This document shows, one piece after another, positions 17,624 to 26,739 of a DNA stretch of 64,000 bases; the first letter of the stretch is position 1, and every line of letters begins with the position of its first letter. The position numbers and the translations under genes are program-made. This stretch comes from Streptomyces pseudovenezuelae (GTDB taxonomy: Bacteria > Actinomycetota > Actinomycetes > Streptomycetales > Streptomycetaceae). The notes beneath the pieces are model-generated. The model searched no databases and had not been told where the DNA came from. It was given only the letters and a program-made list of their open reading frames with translations. The stretch spans positions 61,855-125,854 of the forward strand of contig NZ_JARXVH010000023.1 of NCBI RefSeq assembly GCF_029892565.1, given 5' to 3'.

Positions 17624-19123
17624 TCAGGCCAAGCCGGGTGTGCCCGTCCGTAGCCAGTGGGCGAGTTCGCGGGCCCCGCTCCGGTCGAGTTTGCCGACCT
17701 TGGTCTGGGGCAGCTCCTCGACGTCGTACACGAACTCGGGCCACTTGGCCTTGGACAGTCCGACGCTCTCCAGGTGTCCGGTCACCTCGGCCAGGTCGAT
17801 GCCCTGTCCGTCCTCGGTGACGACCAGCAGCGCGACGCGCTCGCCGAGCACCTCGTCCGGGACTGCGGCGACACAGGCCCTGGCCACCCGCGGGTACCCG
17901 GCGACCGCCCGCTCGATCTCGGTGATGTCGATGTTCCGGCCGCCGCGGATGATGATGTCCTTCTCGCGGCCCATGATGCTGACGGTGCCGTCCTCGTGGG
18001 TGAGCAGCAGGTCACCGGTCGGGAAGAAGCCGTCCTCGGTCAGCGCCGGCCGCTCGACCCGGCCGTCGCGGGCATAGCCGACGAACAGAGAGGGGCCGCG
18101 GACCTGTGCCCGGCCGGTGATGCCCGGCCCGGCCTCGGCACCGTCGGGGGTCAGTGCGCGCAGGTGCGTGCCCGCGAAGGGGCGGCCGTCCCTGCCCAGC
18201 CTGATCTCCTCGGGGTCGTCGGGGCGGGGCGAGGTGTGGCCGAGGCACTCCGACATGCCGAAGACGCGCAGGATCCTGGTGCCCAGTGACCGTTCGGCAC
18301 GCGCCAGGGCGCCACGCTCCATGGGACCGCCGCCCACGGTGATGGCGCGGACTCCCGAGAGCACACCGGATCCCGCCGCCTCGGCCCCCATCTGCAGCGC
18401 CATCGTCGGTACGCACATGGTCCAGCGGACCTCGGTCTCGGCCATCCGCCGCAACGCGACGGCCCGGTCCCACTTCGACGTCAGGACGAGCGGGCCGCCC
18501 AGCAGAAGGGAGAGGTACACACCGAAGCAGTACGCGGCCGTCGACGACAGGGGCACGATCGCGGCCACTGTGTCGCCGGGGGCCAGGCCGTTGATGTCGA
18601 TCGTGCTCGCGCCGGCGTAGCGCAGGGCCTCCTCGGACTGCACCACGCCCTTGGGCCGCCCGGTCGAGCCGGAGGTCAGCCCGATGAGGACACCTCCCGA
18701 CCACCGTGACACATCACGCGGACCGGGCGTGGCACGGCAGGTCCAGCCGTCGAGCACCGCGTCCGCCGGGCCCGGCAGGAGCTCGCCGAGCCCCCATTCG
18801 TCGCTCGCGGAGGCCTCGGCGACGACCGCGTCCGGACGGATGTCCTCGTAGGCCGCGGCGAACTCGGCCTGGGTGGTGTGCCGGTTGACCACCGCGAGGA
18901 CCCCTCCGCGCAGTCCCACGGCAAGGGAGCCGGCGACGGTACGCCATGAGTTGTCGGCTTGGAGCATGACGGTGCCGCCCGGGCCGTCGGGGAACATCGC
19001 TTCGGCGAGCCGGCCGGCGTCGGCGAGCAGCTCGCGCGCCGTATGACTGCCGTCGTCGTCGATGACGGCGACGAAGTCCGCCTGAACGGCCCTTCGTTGG
19101 AACTCCCGCACTACCTGTCGCAT
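17624..19123 (-). CDS. AMP-dependent acyl-CoA synthetase/ligase
   Basis: A 499-residue ANL-superfamily enzyme. The P-loop is LTSGSTGRPKGV, followed by RVFGMSE, TGDLL, GRNIDITEIERAV, and the catalytic Lys in PQTKVGKLDR at the C-terminus. It activates a carboxylic acid to acyl-CoA and is the likely entry enzyme of the catabolic pathway. It probably shares a transcript with the EthD and SnoaL-like genes that start upstream of it. Confidence 0.92.
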   Translation of the reverse strand: MRQVVREFQRRAVQADFVAVIDDDGSHTARELLADAGRLAEAMFPDGPGGTVMLQADNSWRTVAGSLAVGLRGGVLAVVNRHTTQAEFAAAYEDIRPDAVVAEASASDEWGLGELLPGPADAVLDGWTCRATPGPRDVSRWSGGVLIGLTSGSTGRPKGVVQSEEALRYAGASTIDINGLAPGDTVAAIVPLSSTAAYCFGVYLSLLLGGPLVLTSKWDRAVALRRMAETEVRWTMCVPTMALQMGAEAAGSGVLSGVRAITVGGGPMERGALARAERSLGTRILRVFGMSECLGHTSPRPDDPEEIRLGRDGRPFAGTHLRALTPDGAEAGPGITGRAQVRGPSLFVGYARDGRVERPALTEDGFFPTGDLLLTHEDGTVSIMGREKDIIIRGGRNIDITEIERAVAGYPRVARACVAAVPDEVLGERVALLVVTEDGQGIDLAEVTGHLESVGLSKAKWPEFVYDVEELPQTKVGKLDRSGARELAHWLRTGTPGLA

Positions 19124-19224
19124 CCCGCTTCCTCGCTACGCTGGCCGAACTCCGTGGAGAATTCTGTGTGCATGCCCGACGCATGCCGTGCTGACGGAAC
19201 TGGAGGACTCTCGGTCCGGCGGTC

Positions 19225-19545
19225 TCAGCCGCCGAACAGTTGCGCCTCGTGCCCCATCACCGCGATGCGGCGGCCCTTCATGTCCCCGACCTGCGCGATC
19301 GCGTCCGCCCACTCCTGGCTCGCGAGGGCCTTCTTCAGGTCCTGCGGGGAGTCGAAGCTGAGCACGGAGATCCCGTCCCAGCCCTCCGAGCGGGGCTCCA
19401 GCGCCTTGTCGATCTCGGTGTGCCGCCAGGCGCGAAGACCGGGCAGGCGGTAGGTCAGTTCCGCGTGGTCGCCGCGCCACCAGTCGATGAACTGCTCGTG
19501 CGTCCACTCCGGGGGCCTGGCGGCCAGCAGGACGAGGTTGTACAT
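19225..19545 (-). CDS. EthD-domain protein
   Basis: A 106-residue ferredoxin-like (dimeric alpha/beta barrel) protein. It begins MYNLVLLAARPPEWTHEQF and carries the EthD-type WW/H segment (DWWRGDHAELTY). EthD-family proteins occur in ether- and steroid-type degradation loci and may act as small lyases or hydratases. No catalytic assignment is possible here. Confidence 0.8.
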   Translation of the reverse strand: MYNLVLLAARPPEWTHEQFIDWWRGDHAELTYRLPGLRAWRHTEIDKALEPRSEGWDGISVLSFDSPQDLKKALASQEWADAIAQVGDMKGRRIAVMGHEAQLFGG

Positions 19546-19612
19546 GACGGTCCTCCGTGGGTGTCCGGTCGAAGCGGAGCTTGCGTGTCCCGTTGCATCC
19601 GGCCTTGTGGGT

Positions 19613-19999
19613 TCAGGTGAAGCAGATCTCGGACGACCGGCCGATCAGCAGGCGCTGCAGACGTCCGTGGTCGTCCACCCGGCCCGCGGCGACAAAGCTC
19701 GCCTCGGGCACTCCCCCGCGCCGCACCTCGCCGAGGAAGAGCTCGTCCTGGCCGAGGGTGGTCGCGGACAGGAGATGGTGGGTGCGGGTACCCTTCTCGC
19801 GCTGTTCGAGATAGCCGACGAGGGCGGCACGGTCCCCGGCGAAGTCGGTCGCGTTGCCGTCGCCGGTGGAGAACAGGATGGAGAGGGTGAAGTCGTCGCT
19901 GATCAGGTCGAGGATCCGGGTCGGTTCGTCACTGTCGAGGATGTCGAACCACGCGGTGAGGAAGGGTGCGGGGGCGGCGTCCGTGGATGTGTCGGTCAT
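19613..19999 (-). CDS. SnoaL-like (NTF2-fold) protein 1
   Basis: A 128-residue cone-shaped NTF2-like protein: FLTAWFDILDSDEPTRILDLISDDF is the typical first helix and turn. Members act as cyclases, isomerases, hydratases or dehydratases. The neighbouring paralogue at 20040 suggests a heteromeric pair. Confidence 0.75.
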   Translation of the reverse strand: MTDTSTDAAPAPFLTAWFDILDSDEPTRILDLISDDFTLSILFSTGDGNATDFAGDRAALVGYLEQREKGTRTHHLLSATTLGQDELFLGEVRRGGVPEASFVAAGRVDDHGRLQRLLIGRSSEICFT

Positions 20000-20039
20000 A
20001 TCGGCTCCCAGGAATCGGTGGGTGTCCGCCGGGGCGCGG

Positions 20040-20399
20040 CTAGTCCGGCCGGTCGATGAGGTCGTAGGTGGTGCTGAAGTACGACTGGTAGCGCGCCATG
20101 CGCCCGTCGGGTGTGACGACGGCGGCCGACAGGAAGGAGCCGACGGTCTTTCCGGACTCGGTGACCACTCCGTACACGGTCTCCAGATCGCCGTCGGAGC
20201 AGTGCCGGAGGATCTTGTGTCCCCTCTCGACGGCGTTGCGGCCGGCGATGTAGGCGGCGAAGTCGTCCCTTGACGTTCCCGTCGCCTCGCGGCCGGGCAG
20301 GGCGATCAGGAATCGGAAGTCCGGCATGAGGAGTTCGAGTGCCTGACGGGGGTCGTCACTGTCCATACGGGCCATGTAGTCGGGGATCACGCCGGCCAT
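20040..20399 (-). CDS. SnoaL-like (NTF2-fold) protein 2
   Basis: A 119-residue NTF2-like protein (ARMDSDDPRQALELLMPDFRF). It is paralogous in layout to the gene at 19613 and lies 40 bases upstream of it in the direction of transcription. The start follows AGGACTCCC-type purines. Confidence 0.72.
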   Translation of the reverse strand: MAGVIPDYMARMDSDDPRQALELLMPDFRFLIALPGREATGTSRDDFAAYIAGRNAVERGHKILRHCSDGDLETVYGVVTESGKTVGSFLSAAVVTPDGRMARYQSYFSTTYDLIDRPD

Positions 20400-20449
20400 G
20401 GGAGTCCTCTTCCATGCTGGGAATGGCTGGTTTCGGTCGCGGGCGGGAT

Positions 20450-20885
20450 TCAGTCATGGGCGGGCGGGCTGAAGAAGTCACCCTGTGACTCCCAGCGGCC
20501 GTCTCTGACGACGGCCTTCTGTACGTCACGGGTGCCGAGGTGGTGCTCCACGGAGAAGTTCAGGACCGGAGCGACGCCGGTGTCGACCGCTCGGGCCTTC
20601 TTGTACGCGGCGGTCGGCGCCCGGGAGGTGATCAGGCCGTCGACAGGTCCTGGCGATCTCGACGAACGCCTTGGCCGCGGCCCAGCCCCACAGGGTGATG
20701 AAGCCGGCCGGCTGCCCGGGCTCGTACCTGCCGCCCAACTGCCCGAGCGCCGGCGCCTGGTCCGTCGTCCCCCGCCGCACGCGGGGCCTCCGGCGCCGCA
20801 GGCGCTCGCCGCCAGGGCGAGCAGGGCGGTGGCCGCGGCGATGAGCGTGTCGTGCGTCGTCGCAAGACCCCTCCTCAGATCAACA
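20450..20885 (-). pseudogene. Fossil of a Liv-type ABC transporter substrate-binding lipoprotein
   Basis: The minus strand holds three pieces of one protein in different frames: a lipoprotein signal with LAASAC, a middle piece AGFITLWGWAAAKAFVEIAR typical of branched-chain amino-acid-type binding proteins, and a C-terminal piece from VDGLITSR to SQGDFFSPP-stop. Only about 430 bases remain of an expected 1.2 kb. The gene is therefore deleted internally and frameshifted. An operator box still lies right at its 5' end. Confidence 0.7.
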
Positions 20886-20901
20886 TGAGTTCAGTTCAGT
20901 T
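20886..20901. promoter_or_regulatory. CTGAAYTCAG-type operator box 2
   Basis: TGAGTTCAGTTCAGTT (reverse AACTGAACTGAACTCA), at the 5' end of the binding-protein fossil. It may now drive the SnoaL, EthD and ligase genes downstream on the minus strand. Confidence 0.6.
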
Positions 20902-21015
20902 TGGATTTTAATCCCGAGGTAACAGCCCTGGCAATGGCTGGTTACGTACTCGATCACCGTGACCGCGCGGGATCACCCCGCGCCACGACCGATCACCGCG
21001 CGCCGGAGAAACAGT

Positions 21016-21050
21016 GCGGCCCTCCGACGGGGCATCCGTCGGAGGGCCGC
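21016..21050. terminator. Hairpin terminator after the TetR gene
   Basis: A 15-bp perfect stem (GCGGCCCTCCGACGG and its complement) with loop GGCAT, 24 bases past the TetR stop on the minus strand. Confidence 0.75.
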
Positions 21051-21074
21051 GAGGTGCGGTACCCGCTCAGCGCG

Positions 21075-21695
21075 TCAGGAGGCGACCATCCGGACGCAGG
21101 CGCCCTCGATCAGCTCGCTGACCTCCGAGAGCGGGGTCGGTCCTGACGGCCGGTACCACCGCCACACGCTGACGATCAGCCCGAGCACACTCGCACCGAG
21201 CAGCTGGGCGTCACGCAGCGGGAAGGAGCCTTGGGACATGCCCTTGACCAGCAGGTTCGTCCAGTCCCGTTCGACGACCTGGACCAGCTGGCGGGCCGCG
21301 ACCCGCTCGTCCTCCTCGCGCTTGGACCTGCGCGAACCGGACAACAGATCCATGTGGTTCTGCAGAATGCGCATCTGCAGGACCTCCTGCGGGGACACGT
21401 CGTAGGCCGCGCGCACCGCGGCCCGCAGCGCCTCGACGGGGTCCGCGGCGTCCTTCGTCGCCTCCACGAACCGGTCGTGGGAGCACTGCAGTTCGAGCCG
21501 CATGATGGTGAGCAGGCAGTGGGTCTTCGACTCGAAGTAATGGTAGAGGGCCGTCTGCCCGATGCCGACGCGCTCCGCAACCGTCGACCACTTGGTGGCC
21601 TCGAAGCCGGTTTCACCGAAACAGCCCACGGCGGCCGTGAGAATGGCCGCGCGCTTGGACCGCGGTCCCGCCTCCGGTTCAACGATCCTCGTCAT
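21075..21695 (-). CDS. TetR-family regulator, probable master regulator of the catabolic locus
   Basis: A 206-residue TetR protein. The HTH is FGETGFEATKWSTVAERVGIGQTALYHYFESKTHCL, about residues 25-60. The C-terminal half is a helical ligand domain. Its promoter carries box 3 of the CTGAAYTCAG family, and eight more boxes precede the catabolic units around it. Autoregulation plus control of the whole locus by an acyl-CoA-type ligand is the simplest reading; binding is not shown. Confidence 0.85.
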   Translation of the reverse strand: MTRIVEPEAGPRSKRAAILTAAVGCFGETGFEATKWSTVAERVGIGQTALYHYFESKTHCLLTIMRLELQCSHDRFVEATKDAADPVEALRAAVRAAYDVSPQEVLQMRILQNHMDLLSGSRRSKREEDERVAARQLVQVVERDWTNLLVKGMSQGSFPLRDAQLLGASVLGLIVSVWRWYRPSGPTPLSEVSELIEGACVRMVAS

Positions 21696-21747
21696 GCTCC
21701 CTCTCCATGGCCGTCACCCACCGTGTCCGTACCCGAGAGTAGACCCA

Positions 21748-21761
21748 AGCTGAACTCAGTT
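21748..21761. promoter_or_regulatory. CTGAAYTCAG-type operator box 3 (TetR promoter)
   Basis: AGCTGAACTCAGTT, between the thiolase stop and the TetR start, 53 bases upstream of the TetR ATG. Confidence 0.65.
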
Positions 21762-21776
21762 GCCAATCAGATCCGG

Positions 21777-22925
21777 TCAGAGGCGTTCGAGCACGGTCGC
21801 GTTGGCCATCCCGCCGCCCTCGCACATCGTCTGCAGACCGTAGCGTCCACCGGTCCTGCGCAGCTGGTGGACGAGCGTGGTCATCAACCGGGCGCCCGTG
21901 GCGCCGAGCGGATGCCCGAGCGCGATCGCCCCGCCGAAGGCGTTGACCCGCTCCTGGGCGGCGCCGATCTCCTTCTGCCAGGCGAGGACGACCGAGGCGA
22001 AGGCCTCGTTGATCTCGACCAGGTCGATGTCGTCGATGGACAGGCCCGCCTTGACCAGGACCTTCTCGGTGGCCGGGATCGGGCCGGTCAGCATGTGGAT
22101 CGGGTCGGAGCCGACCACCGCCATGGTGTGCACGCGGGCCAGGGGGGTCAGACCGTGGCGGCGGACCGCGTCCGCGGAGGCGATGAGCAGGGCGGCGGCA
22201 CCGTCGGAGATCTGGCTGGCGACTGCGGCCGTCAGCCGCCCGTCCTCGGTGAGGGTCTTCAGTCCCGCCATCTTCTCGAGCGTGGTGTCGCCGCGCGGGC
22301 CCTCGTCGGCGGCGAGTCCGAAGGCCGGGGCGATCTCGTCGTCGAAGGCTCCGCCGGCCTGCGCAGCGAGGGCCCGCTGGTGGCTGGTGAGCGCGAACCG
22401 TTCCATGTCCGTGCGGGAGACGCCCCATTTCTCGGCGATCAGCTCAGCGCCGCGGAACTGCGAGACCTCCTGGTCCCCGAAGTGTTCGCGCCAGCCGTCC
22501 CCCGCGAAGGGACTGCCCATACCCGCCTGTTCGCCGATGAACATGGGGCTGGCTATCGGCACCAGGCTCATCACCTCCACCCCTCCCGCGACGACCAGGT
22601 CGGCGGCACCGGAGCCGACGGCCTGGGCGGCGAAGTGCACGGCCTGCTGAGAGGAGCCGCACTGACGGTCGATGGTGGTTCCGGGTACGTGCTGGGGCAG
22701 CCCCGCCGACAGCCAGGCGGTGCGGGCGATGTTTCCGGTCTGGGCCCCGATCTGGCTGACACAGCCGAAATACACGTCGTCGACCGCGCCCGGGTCGGCT
22801 CCCGTACGTTCCAGCAGGACGCGCAGCACATGGGCGCCGAGATCGGCCGGATGCACGCCGCTGAGCGTGCCCTTGCGGCGGCCGACCGGGGTACGGACGG
22901 CCCCGACGATGAATGCTTCCGGCAC
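21777..22925 (-). CDS. Thiolase (acetyl-CoA C-acyltransferase)
   Basis: A 382-residue type II thiolase. The nucleophilic Cys is in DRQCGSSQQAVHFAAQA (near residue 88), the His in GGAIALGHPLGATG, and the second Cys in CEGGGMANA near the end. It cleaves 3-ketoacyl-CoA to acetyl- or propionyl-CoA. It is the last gene of the long minus-strand operon that begins near 31258. Confidence 0.92.
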   Translation of the reverse strand: MPEAFIVGAVRTPVGRRKGTLSGVHPADLGAHVLRVLLERTGADPGAVDDVYFGCVSQIGAQTGNIARTAWLSAGLPQHVPGTTIDRQCGSSQQAVHFAAQAVGSGAADLVVAGGVEVMSLVPIASPMFIGEQAGMGSPFAGDGWREHFGDQEVSQFRGAELIAEKWGVSRTDMERFALTSHQRALAAQAGGAFDDEIAPAFGLAADEGPRGDTTLEKMAGLKTLTEDGRLTAAVASQISDGAAALLIASADAVRRHGLTPLARVHTMAVVGSDPIHMLTGPIPATEKVLVKAGLSIDDIDLVEINEAFASVVLAWQKEIGAAQERVNAFGGAIALGHPLGATGARLMTTLVHQLRRTGGRYGLQTMCEGGGMANATVLERL

Positions 22926-22961
22926 GGTGGGCTCCCTTGGTTCGGAGGACGAGTTGAGTGA

Positions 22962-23876
22962 TCAGGACCTGGACGGGATGCGCGTGAAGTCGGGCCCCCT
23001 CTTGTCGAGGAACGCGGCGACGCCCTCGCGGCCCTCGTCCGAGGCGGCCGCGGCGGCGAGCGCACGGGCCTCCTCGTCGAGATGCCGGGTGAGATCCGCC
23101 GTCTGACCGGAGGCGACGAGGCGGCGGGTGGCGCCGAAGGCGGAGGTGGGACCGCGGCGCAGGGCCTCGGCGGTCCGCTCGGCCTCGGCGGCCAGTTCGC
23201 CGAACGCCACGACACGGCTCACCAGACCGATCGTGGCGGCTTCCGCCGCCGGTACGCGGCGGTTGGTCAGCAGCAGCTCCACCGCCCGCTTGGGCCCGAC
23301 GAGGCGGGGCAGCCGCCAGCTCACGCCGGCGTCCGGCGAGTAGCCGACACCGGTGTACGCGGCGGTGAACGTGACGTTGTCGGCCGCGAGTGTCACGTCG
23401 GCGGCCGCGGCGAGGCCGATACCCGCGCCGGCGACGGCTCCCTGGACGGCGGCCACCATGGGCGCGTCGATCGAGGCGAACGTGCGCAGGGCGTCGTGCA
23501 GCGCGTCGGTCACCGCGACGAGGTGTTTCTCCAGGGCCTCACCGGAGAGCCGGGAGAACTCCCCGAGGTCGCCGCCGACGCAGAAGGACTTCCCCTCACC
23601 GGTGAGCAGCACGGCGCGCACGGCCGCACGTTCGCAGGCCCGTGCCGCGTCGAGAAGCCCGCGCGCCGTCTCCAGGTCGATGGCGTTGCCCGCCTGGCCC
23701 CGGCGCAGCGTGACGCGGGCGAGGCCGTCGTCCTGGATCTCGACGCCGACACTCCTCGCGCGATCCGCCGCAGGCCGGCTGACGCCCGTCTTCGCGCGAT
23801 CCGCGGCACCCGCACCGACATCCGCTGTCGCGGGGTGCCCCGCGCCCGGTCCGGCGCCCGTCACCGCGCGGTCCAT
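22962..23876 (-). CDS. Enoyl-CoA hydratase/isomerase
   Basis: 304 residues; the crotonase core starts near residue 45 (VGVEIQDDGLARVTL) after a low-complexity extension. The oxyanion-hole regions are GEGKSFCVGGDLGEF and AVQGAVAGAGIGLA. The ATG overlaps the end of the SDR gene upstream by 16 bases; an internal GTG before VEIQDDG is another possible start. Confidence 0.87.
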   Translation of the reverse strand: MDRAVTGAGPGAGHPATADVGAGAADRAKTGVSRPAADRARSVGVEIQDDGLARVTLRRGQAGNAIDLETARGLLDAARACERAAVRAVLLTGEGKSFCVGGDLGEFSRLSGEALEKHLVAVTDALHDALRTFASIDAPMVAAVQGAVAGAGIGLAAAADVTLAADNVTFTAAYTGVGYSPDAGVSWRLPRLVGPKRAVELLLTNRRVPAAEAATIGLVSRVVAFGELAAEAERTAEALRRGPTSAFGATRRLVASGQTADLTRHLDEEARALAAAAASDEGREGVAAFLDKRGPDFTRIPSRS

Positions 23877-24673
23877 CCGCCGTCGACGGTCAGGACCTGT
23901 CCGGTGCAGTAGGAGGACGCGTCCGAGGCCAGGAACAGCAGCGCGCCGTCGAGTTCATGGCCGTCGCCGCCGCGGTGCAGCAGGGTGTTGCGTTCGACCC
24001 AGCGGCTGGAGCGCTCGTCGCCGAAGAGGTCCTCGGTCATCTCGGTGCGGAACCAGCCCGGGGCGAGCGCGTTGACACGGGTCCCGCTGCGGCCCCACTG
24101 TCCGGCCAGCTCACGGGTCAGGCCGATGAGCCCGGCCTTGGACGCGGAGTAGCTCGCGCCGCCGAGGGGTGCGGCCGAGACCAGGCCGAGGATGGAGGAG
24201 ACGTTGATGATGCTCCTGCCGCCGCTCGCCGGGGCCGGGGCCTCTGCTGTCAGCCGGGCCAGATGGAAAGGCGCGGTGAGGTTGACGCCGAGGACGTCGG
24301 TGAAGGCATCCGGGGACTCGTCCTCGGCACGGGTCTCGCCCGAGGTCGCGGCGTTGTTGACGAGGATGTCTATGCGGCCGGTGGTGGTCAGCGCCGTCTC
24401 GGTGAGCCTCGTACGGTCGGCTTCCAGTGCGACGTCGCAGGCAACCGGGTGAATGCGCGCGTCGGAGCCGGCGAGTTCCTTCAGCCGGTCGATGCGGCGG
24501 GCGGCGGCGAACACCGTGGCGCCGGCCTGCGCGAGGACGGTCGCGAACCGGGCGCCGAGGCCCGCGGACGCGCCGGTGACGATGGCGGTCCTGCCCTCCA
24601 GCGAGAACAGTTCACCGGCGGGGCGCGGCGCGCTCGGTCGTCCCTCTCCATCGGCGGGTCGTGGCGCGTTCAC
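23861..24673 (-). CDS. Short-chain dehydrogenase/reductase
   Basis: 270 residues from a GTG overlapping the upstream SDR stop (GTGA). TGASAGLG, NNAATSG, IINVSSI and YSASK are all present. The C-terminus DGGWTAR matches the SDR at 15582. Likely a 3-hydroxyacyl-CoA dehydrogenase. Confidence 0.9.
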   Translation of the reverse strand: MNAPRPADGEGRPSAPRPAGELFSLEGRTAIVTGASAGLGARFATVLAQAGATVFAAARRIDRLKELAGSDARIHPVACDVALEADRTRLTETALTTTGRIDILVNNAATSGETRAEDESPDAFTDVLGVNLTAPFHLARLTAEAPAPASGGRSIINVSSILGLVSAAPLGGASYSASKAGLIGLTRELAGQWGRSGTRVNALAPGWFRTEMTEDLFGDERSSRWVERNTLLHRGGDGHELDGALLFLASDASSYCTGQVLTVDGGWTAR

Positions 24674-25446
24674 TCGTCCACTCCGATCGGCAGGGCGGTC
24701 GCGCCGCCGTCGAGCACCAGGGTCTGGCCGGTCATCCAGGAGGAGGCGTCGGAGGCGAGGAACAGTGCCGCGTTCGCCACGTCCTCCACTGTGCCCAGGC
24801 GCCGCATCGGCAGTTTGGCGGTGAGGACGCTCTCGCGGACCTCCCACACCGCACGCGCCAGTTCGGTCTTGATCAGGCCGGGGGCGATGGCGTTCACCCG
24901 TGCTCGCGGCCCGAGTTCGTAGGCGAGCTGCCGGGTCATGTGGAGCATGGCCGCCTTGGTGGCGTTGTAGTAGCCGATGTGCGGGTCGACGATCAGTCCG
25001 CCGACGGAGGCGATGTTGACGACCGCTCCCCCGTGCTCGGCCATCCAGGCGCGCCAGGCACAGCGGGTCCAGGCGATCATCCCGTACTGGTTGACCCGTA
25101 CCGTCTTCTCCGCCCGCGGCAGATCCAGGTCGAGCAGGTCGCCGTGGTACGGGTTGGTCGCTGCGTTGTTGACGAGAATGTCGACGCGGCCGAAGCGGGC
25201 CATGGTCTCGTCGACGCAGGCCTCTGCCTGGTCGGGTTCGCCGGCGTTGGCCACCACGGTGTGAAGGTCGCCGTCGCCCTTGACGCGCAGCAGTTTCTCG
25301 CGTGCGTCAGCCAGTCCGGCCGCCTTCCGCGCGGCTATGACCACGTGTGCGCCGGCCGCCCGGTAGGCGGTGGCGATGCCGAGGCCGATGCCGCGGGATC
25401 CGCCGGTGATGACGGCCACCTTGCCGTCGAGGGTGTTGGCGCTCAC
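24670..25446 (-). CDS. Short-chain dehydrogenase/reductase
   Basis: 258 residues from a GTG overlapping the dehydrogenase stop (GTGA). TGGSRGIG, NNAATNP, IASVGG and YNATK form the classical SDR set. It sits between an acyl-CoA dehydrogenase and another SDR, so two consecutive hydroxyl oxidations are possible. Confidence 0.9.
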   Translation of the reverse strand: MSANTLDGKVAVITGGSRGIGLGIATAYRAAGAHVVIAARKAAGLADAREKLLRVKGDGDLHTVVANAGEPDQAEACVDETMARFGRVDILVNNAATNPYHGDLLDLDLPRAEKTVRVNQYGMIAWTRCAWRAWMAEHGGAVVNIASVGGLIVDPHIGYYNATKAAMLHMTRQLAYELGPRARVNAIAPGLIKTELARAVWEVRESVLTAKLPMRRLGTVEDVANAALFLASDASSWMTGQTLVLDGGATALPIGVDE

Positions 25447-26714
25447 GCTGCCCCTGCCTTCGTGTCGGCCGTCTGCCGTTCGGCCTTCGGATCGGTTTTC
25501 CGGTACCGGGCGAGTTCCTGGCGGGCGACCGTGCGCAGGTGCACCTCGTCGGGCCCGTCGGCGATCTTCAGCGCCCGGGTGATGGAGAACAGCCGGGCCA
25601 GTACGGTGTCGTCGCTGACCCCCGCCGCGCCGTGTGCCTGGACCGCGCGGTCGACCACCTTGTGGGCGACCTCCAGCGCGGCCACCTTGATCGCGGCGAC
25701 CTCCATTCGGGCGGCGGCGTTGCCGACGGTGTCCATCAGCCAGGCCGACTTCAGCACCAGCAGCCGTAGTTGTTCGATCTCGATACGACTGCGGGCGACC
25801 CACTCGCGCACCACGCCGCGATCGGCGAGGGGCCCGCCGAAGGCGACACGCTCGGTGACGCGTTCGCACATCAGCTGCAGGGCGCGCTCGGCGAAACCCA
25901 CGGCACGCATCGCGTAGTGCATGCGACCGGGGCCGAGCCGCCCCTGGGCGATCGCGAATCCGTCCCCCTCACCGCCGAGGATGTTCTCCACGGGCACGCG
26001 GACGTTCTCGAAGAGCACCTCGCCGTGGCCGCACCGGTCGGTGTAGCCGAACATCGGCAGGTCGCGCAGGACGGTGACGCCCGGTGTGTCGCGAGGGATG
26101 AGGAGCATGCTCTGCTGGCGGTAGGTGGGCGCGTCCGGGTCGGTCTTGCCCATCAGGATGATCAGCTTGCAGTCGGGGTCGAGGATCCCGGAGGTGTACC
26201 ACTTGCGGCCGTTGACGACATAACTGCCGCCGTCGCGGGTGATGCGGGTGCGGATGTTGCGGGCGTCGGAGCTGGCGACCTCGGGCTCGGTCATCGCGAA
26301 GCAGGACCGGATCCCGGCCTCCAGCAGGGGCCGGAGCCAGCGCTTCTGCTGGGCGGGTGTGCCGTACAGCGCGAGCAGTTCCATGTTGCCGGTGTCGGGC
26401 GCCGAGCAGTTGAACACCTCGGGGCCGATGATGGAGCGGCCCGCCAGCTCCATGAGGGGTGCGTATTCGAGGTTGGTGAGTCCCGCGCCCCAGTCGCCGT
26501 GCGCCATGAAGAGGTTCCACAGGCCCTCGGCGCGCGCTTTCTCCTTCAGCTCGGTCATCACCGGCGGCAGCGCGTGCGGGTCGTCCGCCTCGGCCAGCTG
26601 CCGGTCGTAGACGGCCTCCGCGGGGAAGACGTGCTGTTCCATGAACGACCGCATACGGTCCTGGAGTTCACTCGCCCGAGGCGAGAATCCGAAATCCACG
26701 GGGTTGCTCCTCAT
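25443..26714 (-). CDS. Acyl-CoA dehydrogenase
   Basis: A 423-residue ACAD: CFAMTEPEVASSDARNI (FAD site), PGRMHYAMRAVGFAERAL, AVQAHGAAGVSDDTVLARLF, and DGPDEVHLRTVAR at the end. The pattern matches the ACAD10/11-like dehydrogenases that pair with APH-fold kinases; the kinase gene follows upstream at 26740. Confidence 0.92.
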   Translation of the reverse strand: MRSNPVDFGFSPRASELQDRMRSFMEQHVFPAEAVYDRQLAEADDPHALPPVMTELKEKARAEGLWNLFMAHGDWGAGLTNLEYAPLMELAGRSIIGPEVFNCSAPDTGNMELLALYGTPAQQKRWLRPLLEAGIRSCFAMTEPEVASSDARNIRTRITRDGGSYVVNGRKWYTSGILDPDCKLIILMGKTDPDAPTYRQQSMLLIPRDTPGVTVLRDLPMFGYTDRCGHGEVLFENVRVPVENILGGEGDGFAIAQGRLGPGRMHYAMRAVGFAERALQLMCERVTERVAFGGPLADRGVVREWVARSRIEIEQLRLLVLKSAWLMDTVGNAAARMEVAAIKVAALEVAHKVVDRAVQAHGAAGVSDDTVLARLFSITRALKIADGPDEVHLRTVARQELARYRKTDPKAERQTADTKAGAA

Positions 26715-26739
26715 GCTGGGGTGTGGCTGGCGGGTCCGG

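Noticed and set aside
21231..22961. 576-residue plus-strand frame over the TetR and thiolase genes
   Set aside because: Composition artefact of codon bias opposite two well-supported minus-strand genes.
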